Shown here one piece after another: positions 52,138 to 63,601 of a DNA stretch of 64,000 nt. The first letter of the stretch is position 1, and every line of letters begins with the position of its first letter. Source of the stretch: Terana coerulea (lineage: Eukaryota; Basidiomycota; Agaricomycetes; Polyporales; Phanerochaetaceae); contig JAKOGH010000216.1 in NCBI GenBank assembly GCA_024811115.1, forward strand, positions 124,001 to 188,000, written 5' to 3'. The position numbers and the translations under genes are program-made. The notes under the pieces were generated by a model. The model saw only the letters and a list, made by a program, of their open reading frames with translations. It made no database searches and had not been told where the DNA came from.

Positions 52138-54952
52138 ATGTCGGAATCGTCCTCATCCCCTACCTGCGGCACGAAGAGGCCCTTGGACAATTCCTCTGAC
52201 TCGGAGACGTACGCGGCGCGGAAGCGGCAGCGGCACTACGATGCGGGTGACAAGCAGACCCACTACGCGCGCATGTGGAAGAAGTACTCCAAGGTGCGTC
52301 GTGCATGCTCACCCGCGCGCATATACCCAGCTGACATCGTGGACTGCGATGAAGGCGCAAAGAGATAGACCTGTGATGTGGTACGAGAGCGACGTCGACG
52401 GCGTCACGCCGCTCAGGACGGTGCAGCCTGGCTGGTCGGAGATGCAGCCGCGCCCGTGCCCGATGGTGCTCGGCGACTTGGAGTGTATACGGATGCTCGG
52501 TGCGTGCTCATTTATTAGTTGAATAATGGTGGGGCTGACGGTAGGAGATCGTTAGGCGAAGGTGGATTCGGCGCCGTCTCAGCCGTACGCGTGCGCACCC
52601 CCGCAAACCCGCGCACCGCCTGGACGTCGGCGGCGCGCAGATGGCGCTCAAGATGTTCCGCAAGAAGAAGCTGCGACAGGACGAGCCGGTACGCCCATTC
52701 CCTTCTTTCCCCCTCTCCCACTATTGACTGACTGACCGACTCCGCGCCGCGCGTAGGAGAACGCGAACGAGTTCAGCGACCGGCACGGCGACCAGAAGAA
52801 CGTCGAGCGCGCGAACCTGCAGTGCCTCCCCTGGCACCCGTTCATCGCCGGCCTGCTCGACTGCATGGCCGACTCGCGCAACCTGTACCTCCTCCTCGAG
52901 CTTGCGCCCGGCGGGTCGCTCAGCGGTCTCCTGCGCGCACGCGGCGCGTTCCCCACCGACACCTGCCGCTTCTACTTCTCGAACCTCGTGCTCGCGGTCG
53001 AGTTCATCGCGGGGCTCGGGCTCGTGCACGGCGACATCAAGCCGGAGAACATCCTCGTCGGCGCGGACGGGTACCTGCTGCTCGGCGACTTCGGGATCGC
53101 GTCGCGCGCGGACGAGCGCCGCAACTGGGCGTGCGTCGGCACGACGCACTACACGAGCCCTGAGTTCATGCAGCGCAACTTCCACCCGGGCAGCATCCGC
53201 GCGTTCGACTGGTGGGCCACGGCGTGCGTGCTATACGAGATGGCGACGGGCAAGGCGGTGAGCGGCGCGTTCTGTGTGTTGCTAGCGCGCGGCGGTGCTG
53301 ACTCAGCTACAGGCGTTCCGCATGCGCGCGAACATCGAGGACGCGCAGAAGCGCAAGGACGAGCTGGAGCAGCGCGTGATGCGTGCACAGTACTTCTGGC
53401 CCGCCGACGCCGCGGTCGACCCGCTGCTCAAAGAGCTCGTCGACATGATGATGGTGTACGACCTTGAGAAGCGCTACGGCACATACACGGTGTCTATGCC
53501 CGGCTCAGACACGCCCGAAAATGTCGAGGTGCGCGGACACCCGTTCTTGCGCGATGTGCAGTGGCGCGCCATGAGGGATCGGCGTCTGCTCGTAAGTCCT
53601 TTCTTACAATATAAGTATGCCTAGGCTTAGAGGCTCTGTGTGCAGGCTCCGATGGTCCCCGACGCGGTCCCGGACCTGGCAAAGGGCTACCACGGGCTGC
53701 CGCTGCCGCGCCAGTACGAGGTGCCCGGCCTCCCGCGCTGCGAGCCGCCCGCGCACCGCGAGTGGGACGCGCGCGGCCTCCCGCTCTGGCGGAGAGGCGC
53801 GGCGCCGTTCCCGACGAGCACGCCGGAGCTCGCCGCGCGTGAGGACGCGCGGAGGGCGCGCGACGACCCGCCGAGCCCGCCGCCGCCGCCCTCAGCAGAG
53901 CGGCGCCAGCAGAAGCGCGCGTGGCGCCGCAAGATGCCGCGGAACGGCGGGCTCTACGTGTGTCCGGAGAAGAACGTCGCGGTGCTGAGGCCTACTGAGC
54001 TTCATACTGAGGATGCGCCTGTGGCGGGACCGAGCAAGCCGCCTACAGCGCCGCTTTTCGAATTCGCCGCCGCGCCTGTTATGAATGGAGTACAGCCTGT
54101 GAACCCAGAACCACCTGCGCGAGGACAGAGCGAGGTTGGCCTCCCACCGACTTCAGAGCGCAAGCAGAAGAGGACGGTCGTCGTGGAGGATGTGTCCGAC
54201 GAGGATGACGTCCCGCGTGTCCCTCCGCGACACCAACCCGCTGCCGGGCCCAGCCAGCCCTCGTTGCTTCCTGCCTTCCACCTAAAACCACGAGCGCCCA
54301 AGAGGAAGATCATAGTAGAAGACGTCCCTGACGCGGATGCCCCTCAACGTCGGATGCCTCGGGTCCAGCCTACTGCAGGACCGAGCAAGCGCAAGCAAGC
54401 ACCTGCGTTCGCCGTCCCACCGCTTCCTTCACATCTTCAGATGCCCGCCCCGGAAGAACTCAACCCACCTCCCGCACCAATCTCGCCAATGGGCAACGGC
54501 CAGCCCGCGGGCCCGAGCAAGCGCAAGCTCTCGCCTGCGTTTGAGGAGGAGCCGGTGCGGAAGCGTGTCGCCGTTGAGGTGAACGGACGCAGGACGGTGC
54601 ACGCCGCGGCACGGAATGCCCACGGCGGCGGCGCTGTGGCGGGGCCGAGCAGGCAGCGTGCCGTGCCGGTCCTCGCTGCGCCAGGGCCCCCGTCGACCGC
54701 ACGAGCCGCCCCTACGCGGCACACCCGCTCGACGGCATGCCGCCGCTGCGCTCGACGCACGGGCGGGGCACGCCGCGGGCCCTGCCCGCCGACATTCTCG
54801 AGCCCAACGACGCTGGGGCCGATGCCGCGCGCCTGTCGCCCGTGCAGGACGTGTTCAGCCCTGAGACGGTGTTTGGCTCGCCGGTGCGCATGCGGCGGAA
54901 CGGGGGCATGGGTGAACCTGGTGCTGAGTACGGGTACCGGCTGAGGTCATGA
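52138..54952 (+). CDS. Divergent serine/threonine protein kinase with long disordered tail
   Basis: The N-terminus MSESSSSPTCGTKRPLDNSS is disordered with a basic NLS-like KRQRH. A kinase domain follows: glycine loop LGEGGFGAVSAV, lysine strand MALKMFRKKK, hinge LYLLLELAPGGSLSGLL, catalytic loop GLVHGDIKPENILVG, DFG GDFGIASRADER, activation end CVGTTHYTSPEFMQRN and GSIRAFDWWATACVLYEMAT. The overall pattern is AGC-like, but the catalytic loop has HGD instead of HRD. After the domain comes a ~430-residue Pro/Arg-rich tail with several AGPSKRK/VVVEDVSDEDD repeats. Two one-base frameshifts seem present. One is near 52595, between GFGAVSAVRV and the lysine strand. The other is near 54670-54685, after which the frame ending FGSPVRMRRNGGMGEPGAEY to 54952 reads naturally. 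Agaricomycetes have expanded families of such orphan kinases; the role is unknown. Confidence 0.75.
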
Positions 54953-56962
54953 GGGCGGCGGAGGTCGTGGTCGTGGTTGTGGAACGGACTCCGTTCGTTT
55001 TTTTGTTGTTTGACATGGATCTTTGCATACCCTAGGAGCTTGATACCCTGCATCATGGTCGCCTACGAATGAAATTTGGACAACATTCTTCTCTACCTTC
55101 CGCTACAGTGGCGACAGTAAGGAGATGGTCTGAGCCGACGCGGTTGCGCGAGCAAGCTCCATGTGCATTCATTGGGCGCACACACAGGAAATGGTGGCTG
55201 GCGGACGGGATAGTGTCAGGCCGTCGTACAACCCTCCTCATTCAATGCAACGAGAAGGAATGCAGACATGGAAACTGGTGAAAAATGCAGCAACCTCTCC
55301 GAACCGTCGTACTGCGCTAACCTCGCGTTCTGCTTGCGGCCAGCACCGCAGAAAATTGCAACATCACGGTCGGAGCATTGCCCTCCCTCATTGTTCGAAC
55401 GCCACCACGGGCGTGGCACGCTGGGCTGCAGCTGATCGCCGCCCTGCGACTCGTTTCGGGCAGGGACGTCGCTGATGGCGAGCACGCACTCGCGGCCGCG
55501 AGACAATAAGCTCTTTGGGCCCGCCGAGGCCCGCGGATGACGCCCCGTCCGCGTCGTACATTTCCCACCTTCTCCCGCTAGGGCGAACAAGATCTATGCT
55601 ACTTATTATTCTCAGCCTTCTGTAAGAAATAGTGGAGAAGTTCAGGAATTGCTGATGGACTTTGCTTGGATGGTCTGTGAGCATGGCGTGGTCATCTGCA
55701 TCCGCCTTCGGAAATGGGTGATATTTGGTTTTACAGTGCAGCGGAACCACCAGCTGATCATGACATACAAATGACATCGACATGGGCAGGGGTGCAGACC
55801 TCAAACAGGCCTAGTGGACTGACGGCGACGGAGGGCTTCGCGGGAGTAGTGGTTTGCCGGTGGCCGTGCCCTCTCAGGAGCTCTTCCGACCCTTGAGGCA
55901 CATTCGATAGAAGCAGATTCGCCACAGGAGATTTACATTTGTCGCAACCTTGCTTGGCGTTCGATCATGGCCTGTGCGGACCCGCCCTACCGTCACTTCT
56001 TGTTGTGACCCTGAACGTTGAACGTTGAACCTTTGAGGCTGTCCCACATGTGGCTAGGCGGGTTTGGCCATGGATCGCGTTCCTCCTCGAGCGCAACGTA
56101 CTTTGCAGCCCGACACATCCGTCGATGACGGCAGGGCACTTTCTGGAATTCCTGTACCTCTTCTGCGCAGGCCAAGCCTCCCGCCTAGTCTGGGAGCGCA
56201 TAGTCCCGTTCGAGGCCGTCGTTTGTTTCAAGGGTTCGAAGAGACAACTGCAAGGACTTCCGAGAGAGCCGGCACACTTCCGAAGGAGCAGCACGTTCAA
56301 GTTGGATTAACAGTACTAATAAATAATGTGGGGTTGCCCTTGCGCTGTGAGAGGGGCTGGCCAGCACGAAAAGACGTGAGCGGGACGACGGCTAGTATCG
56401 TAAACGACGGCGACCGGATGCAGGAGCGCGAATGACGTGAGGGGACGAAAATGGCGTGAGGGATAGAGCAGGAACGTCCAGGTGGCGGAGGTAGTACAAT
56501 GCGGCACAAGTCGTACAACAGAGAAGGGTGGACTGGAATGTGTATCCTAGGTGTGAGAGCCCGCGAGATTAAGGTGCGTGCGTACAGTGCGAGTAAGGCT
56601 AGAGGGGAGCCGGCGGGCCAAGGAACGGTGTGCCCGCGGGTGAGCGATGTGGGCGAGCGAGCACGGTGGCAGCTCGGAAGGAGCTCATTGATACAGATGG
56701 ACAATGAAAAATCACAACGTCCGAAGGAGGCGAGGCCAGAGCGGCAACGCGAAGCGAAGCGAATGCAGAGTAGTTTCCTAGGAGACAGCAAGGCGGGATC
56801 AGAGCACGGCTGGCGTGATAGTGACGTGGGAACTCACAGTGTGCGAGAAGCAGTGCGCCGGGCGAGCGGGATTATGGTACAGTAGTGATAGAGAGAGCCT
56901 CGGTCGGGGAGCGCATTGGTGCGTTGGTGCGTTGGCGCAATGTCGCCGGCGCGCCGCAGCTT
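54953..56962. other. Two-kilobase intergenic region, no gene seen
   Basis: Convergent 3' flanks of the kinase (+) and the BTB-like gene (-). There are many overlapping frames and none has a recognisable motif. A GTTGAAC heptamer run occurs at 56012-56030, the reverse complement of the run at 10404-10431. No RNA gene seen. Confidence 0.45.
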
Positions 56963-58333
56963 TCAGAAGGACATGTCCTCCGTCGCCGCCTCGCGGGGAG
57001 CCGGCGACGAGGACTGCGAGGTGTGCGCCAGCGGCAGGAAGCGCCGCCCGCGGATGGGCCCGGGGTCCGAGACGGCGTGCCCGAGGCGGCGCGTCGTGCG
57101 CTGCCGGCCGCGGGCGACGCCGAGCGTCGTCTTGCCGAGGCTGTCCTCGAGCTCCATCGCGTCGTCGTCAAGCGACGCGGTCGTGGCGGACGAGGACAAG
57201 GACGGCGCGGGGGCGTCTTCGTCGTCGCTGTCAACGTAGCTGTCGTCGTCGCTGTCCGTGTAGTCATCGTAGTCGTAGTCGTGCTCGGCCGCGAGCTCCT
57301 GCATCTGCTGCTGCGCGCGGCCCCGCCGCCAGCGCCCGTACCAGCGCCCGAGACACACCTTGATCTCCATGCCCATCCCCAGGAACTCGACATTCCGCGC
57401 GAGCCCCTCCCACGTCGCGGTGCCTCGTCCAGCGCATCCTCAATGTAGGTCGTGGATCCAAAGTACATGTAGTGGATGAGCAAGCGTAGCGAGGACGGGT
57501 CGGGCACAGGGAGGTAGATTGTAGGGTGGCTGGGTGAGGAGGGCAGCAGACGAGGGAGGAGCGGGGCTATGGGGAGCCCGCGGGCAGCAGAGGGCTTGGG
57601 AGAGACTTCTCGTGGTGTAGGAGGGAGCGGCAGGTGAAAGAATGAGCCACGGGGCGTGGACTGGGGTGAAGGAGAGGCGGAGGGGATTAGGTCGATAGGG
57701 GATGCCCCACTGAAGAGGCCCCGCAGTAGCGTAGAGTGTGCGGAGAGGTAGTCCATGTGCAGCTAGCAGGACATGAGTGCGCTTTCGCCCGGTACAGAGC
57801 CTGCAGACGTACCTTCATGATCATGCGTGGGGCGGGACGGACGGCGGGCTCGGTGACCCGTCGGTTGTGACCTGCAGCGTCGTGCTGGCTGGGACCAAGC
57901 CCTGCAAAGGGGTCAGGGCCAGGCCCCGACGACCGAGAGGCCTGCCCGGTCTTGCGAAGGATCCCATCCAGAGGGACAACTGATCAAGAGGACATGCGCC
58001 CATTAAGCATTAAGCTTATACTTATATTAAACTGTAGAACGCACTTATAGAACAGTCCGCCGTCTCTGGCTTGCTCCAGTAATGGGGCGCGAGCGTGTGC
58101 AGCTGGTCGATGATGTACTCGACCGGGACGTGCGCGAGCGCGGGCGGGGGAAAGGGGCGGGGGACGAAGGAGCGCATTGCACGGGACGGCGCGCGCGCGT
58201 CGACGGGGGTCGGACCAGAGAGAGAGCGCCCTTGTCGAGGGGAGCACTCGTCCGGAGGCGAGGGCAGCGCGGAGGGCCTTATAGGACGGGCCTCGGAGGC
58301 GAGGACACAATTATCCTGGCGCTTTGCGGGCAT
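56963..58333 (-). CDS. BTB/POZ-like protein, possibly related to Clp1-type regulators
   Basis: Exons 58045-58333, 57813-57979 and 56963-57762. Exons 1 and 2 total 456 nt, phase 0. Exon 1 ends with HVPVEYIIDQLHTLAPHYWS. Exon 3 starts LHMDYLSAHSTLLRGLFSGA and later has PDPSSLRLLIHYMYFGSTTY and EDALDEGTATWEGLARNVEF. This is the layout of a BTB fold (a 'what is stored by the first copy' strand, then a long variable loop, then a helix ending in Y-F-G). The C-terminal part is strongly acidic (YDDYTDSDDDSYVDSDDEDA). It resembles, from memory only, the Agaricomycete Clp1-like proteins tied to clamp-cell development. One base seems missing near 57418, where GAGGCACC should read GAGGGCACC. An upstream in-frame ATG at 58423 would add 30 residues. 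Confidence 0.55.
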
Positions 58334-59209
58334 GGAGAAGCTTTTGTTTGGTGGCGAACGAATGCAAGGAGAGGGCGTGTGCGGCAGCCTGCGCGATCCC
58401 TGGGAATGGAAAGGGCGATCCAAAGAAGGGGCAAGGTCGGAAAGGCGAAGACAATTGCGAAAGGCGAAACGAGGCAGGCGGAGATCAGACGAGGAGGAGG
58501 GGCAGGAAAAGTTGGAAGGAGGCCTGCGCGGGCTGTGGGCGATATATACTGTAAATTAGAGGAAAATACCAGTCGAAGCGTAGGATATTCCCAGCAGCGC
58601 ACGCTGCTCGTTAACGACGGGCGACAAGGGAACAGATGAGATTCCCAGGTCAGAAATGAGACTCTCCCTCACAGGCGTCTCTCTCAACGCCGCGCCCCTT
58701 CCCCTTTCGGAATCCTTATTGTTCTCGCCCATCCTGTTTGCGAGCCTCGTGTTGCCTACCCATTTCCGGCCGTCCCGCTTAATCGTCTTGGCTTCCTCAC
58801 TAGCCCAGAGCACACCGGCTCTCGCGATCCCATCGTTCTTACGTCTGCATTTTTTCTGCGCCACGCTCGTCGGAAAATGAGCCCCTGTGTCTCGAAAACA
58901 GCTTGATCTCTCATTGTGATCTTGCACTCCGCCGATGCGCCTCCCGCCCAGAGCAATTTCGCTTGAGAGCCTCTCTGTCTGCAATGACTCATAGCTTGGG
59001 CCCTGATCCTTCTCTGAGAATTGCTTCAGTTCGGGCCGTCGGCAGGACCCACAAGAGACCACAAGTGCATCAATGCCGCATTGCGTAGACAGGGCACCGT
59101 CTTGAGGCACATTCCCAAAGGGATTCACTCTACATATTCTAGTCAACTCAGTATGACAATAATGCTGACGAGATGCAGGGGGCGACTCGAGCTACTCGAG
59201 CTTCTACAT
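58334..59209. other. Upstream region of the BTB-like gene, no other gene seen
   Basis: Holds the promoter of the BTB-like gene. Open frames on both strands are short or compositionally unnatural. Confidence 0.45.
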
Positions 59210-60930
59210 TCAGGACCAGTCAAGTTCTGCAAAGTGCCGGTGGGCTGCCGCGAGGTTGCTGGTGTATACGGTTCGTTCCACTCGCTGTGCGATCAACTCG
59301 GCCTCGTACGGCAGCGATCCGCCCAAGCTGAGGGGCGCTGGGATGAGCATCGTCCCCATAAGGCCCAGCACCGCAAACCACCCAGCCTAAGCGGCAGCGG
59401 AGTGGGTCGGCCAGCGGCCAGCGTCGTCCGCGCTGCGCAGAGGATCCTGGAACTCGGACGCCTCCTGCCCCAAGGGTACATGCGCGCAGAGCTGCTGGGC
59501 CCAGGACGGCCGGCGGGCATCGCCTCGTGTTCGGGATGCGCATCCTATCGCAGATACGCAGGTCAGGAGAGTTCTCGGGCGACGTGATGGGCCACTTACA
59601 AACCGTATACGCCGTTACGACGGGATCCACGTAGGACAAATCATCATCATGACCTGGAAATATCAGTTAGTACCTGGGGCACTGCTGTTACCCCGCCAGT
59701 GCACCACAGGTGCAGAAGCTGCAGAAACATTTATTGTCAGAAGGCACAGTACTCGTCGGAATAGTACAACAATTCCGAGATGATGCTCTGCTAAGCGAAC
59801 ACAGCCCAAGGAGTCACTCAGCAAGGAATGGAAAAACAAACCCAAGGGGAAAGCCTAGACGCCTTCGGAGCGCCAAAGACACCGTGAGTCGAAAGCGGTG
59901 CCCCCGAACGCTAAGCTGCGCGACCTGTATTTGACAGGGAATGTGATTGCGGGAAGGAGGGCGCAGGATAAGCATTATAATTTCAGCATACGTAGCTTCC
60001 CGAAGCAATGTCGTACAGCCGGGGAATGGAGGCCAGGAGCGTTGGCGTGTTGGACAATTGACTGTGCACATGGATTGACGTACGAACGAAAGATGGGTCG
60101 TGATGCGCGGCCAGAATGGGCATGAGCGACCGACCGACGCTTTGTGAGCATGTGCAGAGTCAGACTCGGGCGAGAAATTTGGGATGCGAATTTCATTTTG
60201 ACATGGAAATTGCTTGACAGATCCTGCATTCTCGCCTGCGAGGTGCGCAACGGCGGAGGCCTTGAGAGATACAAGTGAAGTAATCTGAAAGGTAAGAGGC
60301 ATACAGGGTCTCCATGCCTCGGAGGAGGCATCTACGTTGAAGCGGGCAGAGTTGGCAACACCGCCTGCCACCGCATGCACCTGTCCAGTGAACGTGCAGT
60401 CCGTCAGCATGCATGAAGACCAATGCTGATTGAGCAGATGAATACACTTGCCTTATCGTCCGAGCACGACGAGTGCGTGCCCTTCCCGTGGGATTCCCGC
60501 ATCCATGCCAGTCGTAGCACGACGACCACGCCAAAGCTTGTATTTGGCAGACTGAACTAACAGAGGGCAACGCGCGCAGCACCGATGTGAAATCCACCCA
60601 TCGTCGCCATCGGAAGCAGCAACCAGGCCCTTTCCTCGCACCTCCACTCGGCGTTGCGCGGTACCGTCCTTTACGACACCAGCGATCCCCTGGGCGGTGC
60701 GGCAAGCTGGCACGACTGGCGTATCTTGTACGTTCAGTAGCCCCATCCAGGCGGCGTGTAGGTCCCAATATCACCGCGCAACATCTCCAACTCGCGCCGA
60801 GGTCCAGGAGGCTGCACGCCGCACGGAATCCGGGAGGGCCGCAACGCCTCGTGTACGGTCAGGCCGGTCAGGCCTCGTCGCACATCGCCTGGAAGCAGCA
60901 TATCGAAGCCAAGATCGTACGTGCACATCG
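59210..60930 (-). pseudogene. Unresolved gene fragments, probably one broken minus-strand gene
   Basis: Several natural-looking protein pieces occur on the minus strand, but I could not join them. From 5' to 3' they are DIGTYTPPGWGY near 60740, then DTPVVPACRTAQGIAGVVKD in the next frame. After that come TGQVHAVAGGVANSARFNVD near 60380, HDDDLSYVDPVVTAYTV near 59590-59650 (bounded by a TTTCCAG acceptor and a GTAAGT donor), and WFAVLGLMGTMLIPAPLSLG ending AHRHFAELDWS with a stop at 59210. The last piece contains a membrane span. Family unknown. It may be a real multi-exon gene obscured by indels, or a relic. Confidence 0.3.
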
Positions 60931-61163
60931 CCTACAAGCCTGCCTCGCGGCGTCGACTATTGTTTTCGGAGGTCACGAAATCAACACGAGTTGAGCGGGT
61001 GGGGGTCGAGGTGTGCTGGCGAAATCGGGGAACGGGAAGGAACGCCCAGAGGCGTTTATGGGCGCCAACACGTGCGACGGTGTTTGTGGCGCCCAAAGCG
61101 CGTCTTGCACCCGCCTCTCATCCCGAGTGGGCGTGCATGCCACCCCAGCCCGCCTAGCCCGCC

Positions 61164-61603
61164 ATGGCCTCCTCTCTGACGAGCAGCGCGGTGCATGAAA
61201 GCAACCCGTACGATGGGCATCCAAGTCTTACGGAGCTAGAGGCCGAGGTACTCTGGCAATACGCGAAGCTCGCTCAGAACATGAAAGAGGTCCGTAGCCG
61301 GAGGCATCAGCGCACTTCGGTCCAACTCACGAAGGGGATAGTTGACCGCGGAGACACGCCGTTTGAGCGAGGCACCCGATGAAACGCTTCTGAAACGACT
61401 GAGGGCCCTCGAGATGAAAATGGGGCTTGTTTTGACTCTGGTACGTCGCGTGTACTGCATTCTCCATCTTCCGACACACCAAAACCCTTCCAACATAGTT
61501 CAAAGCATCCGTATGGGCCGTCATTAACGAGCAACCAGCTGAAGAGGACAATGACCCTCCGCTATACCCAAACCAAACCGTCGACGATACCATCATACAA
61601 TAA
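61164..61603 (+). CDS. DAD3: DASH complex subunit Dad3
   Basis: Small subunit of the fungal DASH/Dam1 ring that couples kinetochores to spindle microtubules. Three phase-0 exons, 61164-61289, 61342-61440, 61499-61603, give 330 nt (109 aa), the normal size. Family blocks: SNPYDGHPSLTELEAEVLWQ, YAKLAQNMKE, then LTAETRRLSEAPDETLLKRL, EMKMGLVLTLFKASVWAVIN. The tail is short and acidic (AEEDNDPPLYPNQTVDD). The first ATG is used. Convergent with the RNase H-fold gene, with only 36 bp between stop codons, so their 3' UTRs probably overlap. Confidence 0.92.
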
Positions 61604-61639
61604 TCCATTACACTCTCTCTCCTATCAGTGTCAAAACTT

Positions 61640-63601
61640 TCACCAAATAATCAGCATTAAGACTGCGTGGGGGAGTGGTCCGTGCCCATTTAAGCTCACC
61701 TCTTCGTCTTCAAAATCCTCGTACGGGTGAGTGAAGCCTGATTGTGCGGTAGATCCAGCAGGAGCCGGCGCGGTATCATTTGGATCTTGCTCGTCGTCAT
61801 CGGAGGCTTGGGCTGCGTCCACCATGGCACCAGCCAATGCTAAATCGTGGCGCTCTGCGTTTTGCGTTGCAGGCTGCCTAGCAAGCAACTCCCACGCATC
61901 TTTCTGCTCGTCCACCGCGTTCCCGGACGCCAGGGCACGCCAAATATCGCCAAGGAGCCTGAGTACAGTGCGAATAGGTTAGGCGAGATGCAGAAGTAGG
62001 CGGCCGCACACCTACCTGCACTCATTACCCGCACACCAATACTTGTCTGTATTAGGGGTCGGAGCATCCTGAGGTGGCTGAAGGCGGACCCCCAGGTAGT
62101 CAGCCATAGTCCATACACCCATCCCGCTTCCTGATGGCGTGCTTCTCATTGTTGCGTACAGCTCGCGAACATCCACCATGTACACTGGGTAAGGGCTACC
62201 GCGCGTTTGGGCGGGGTCACGACTGGGAGATCGCCGACGCCCTCGAGCGTCATGTCGGTCCCCTCGGTGGGGCGAGAGAGATCGTTCAGATTTCGGTCGT
62301 CTGTGACTCGAAAATCGGTCAGAAGCATGAGAGTTGAATCTGGAGTCTTGTTCTGATTTCCAAGTACTTGTTCTCGGATTCTTCAGGATAGTGCTCTCGT
62401 TTGACTGAGAGCTCGCTCCTCCCGATCACCGCCTCAAAGCCGGTGGTCCAAGAGGACACATCAACGCCATAGTACCTCAGAACGTCCATCGTCTCTTCGG
62501 CGTCGCACACAAAGAGAAGCATTGGTTTGGTGTAATCTGGGTTGAACACAGCTTGCAGTTGCAAGGTTATCGCTTCCCTTCGAGCGACCTCGCTAGTTCC
62601 AAACCAGAATTGCTGTTCGTTGTCAGTCTTCACATCCCATATTATTCAACAAATACTCACTCCGCGTTCCTTGGTACTGTTTCTCAGTCTCATGTTTTCC
62701 CCAATGATGATATGCTTGTTTTCCTCCACCGACATGTCCATCGAACCACTGGGAAGGATCCACTCGGCTAAGCCCATGTCCAGAGCCATGGGGTTCTCCC
62801 TCCGTTGCTCACGGTTGCGATCCTGACCGGTTCTCCAGAGGGTGTATGTAAACGAGAATGCCCGCAGGTCGAGCATCCATTCCACACCCTGTGCGGCATA
62901 GTCGCTGAGACTAACGCTCCCACAGCAGAGACGGTAGAACAGCCTACACGCCGATCAGGACATATTTCAGTCATACGATGGAATAGTTTCCGCCCGTGAG
63001 CATACCTATGGTACTCAAAAATCGCACGCCAGCGACCAGCCACGGATAGTTTATTGGGCTCACAGCCCGTGATGTAGTGCTTGTTCGCCGCACTGTGGTC
63101 GTTCGGCGCGCCGTTCCTCTGCCGCTTGGTCTTGTTCACCGAATTGAGGCTATTCAGCTTCTTCTCCAACGCCTCGGGTCCACTGAAGTGGACCGGGGAG
63201 AGCGAGACGAAGCGCGATGCACACCAGCCGCCGGCGCGCGCGTTGAAGATATGTCGTATCGTTGTCTGCTCGATCAGGGAGAAGGGGAGCAGCAGGTACG
63301 ACGCGCCGCAGGGCATAATGCCTACACCCATTCTGTGTGTAAGGCGAAGTTGTGCGGACGAATGCGTGCAGGGCGGCTTACCGAGCACCAGAGACTCCGC
63401 GGGAACGATGTCCTCATCGTCTTCAGGATAAAAGCAAGGCTTGAAGAGAGCTGAAGCAACCTCCTTCGGCTCCTGAGGTCGGTTGTACTCAAGCCTTCTA
63501 TGTAAATTGTCAGCCACGCCACAAAGCCATGGGCTGCAAATGAGCTCATACGCGAGATGCGATCCGAAGCCTCCAACCTGGAAGAAGCGCGGGTCGGACA
63601 T
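61640..63601 (-). CDS. Gfd2/YDR514C-like RNase H-fold protein
   Basis: Fungal protein whose C-terminal half resembles the RNase H/DEDD exonuclease-like domain of Gfd2 and YDR514C; the activity is not established. Core motifs, in order across several short exons: NPMALDMGLAEWILPSGSMD (acidic D and E of the first strand), KHIIIGENMRLRNSTKERG, QQFWFGTSEVARREAITLQL, KPMLLFVCDAEETMDVLRYY (the position of the HD-type second acidic site, with C-D-A here), PVYMVDVRELYATMRSTPSG, and DKYWCAGNECRLLGDIWRAL followed by NAVDEQKDAWELLARQP. The N-terminal ~200 residues (from MSDPRFFQVGGFGSHLAYEL) are unfamiliar. Exon joins in the 62130-62400 loop are not resolved, and the region may contain an intron or a frame error. 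The acidic tail ends near the stop at 61640, or a GTGAGC donor just before it leads to another small exon. Substrate unknown. Confidence 0.6.
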
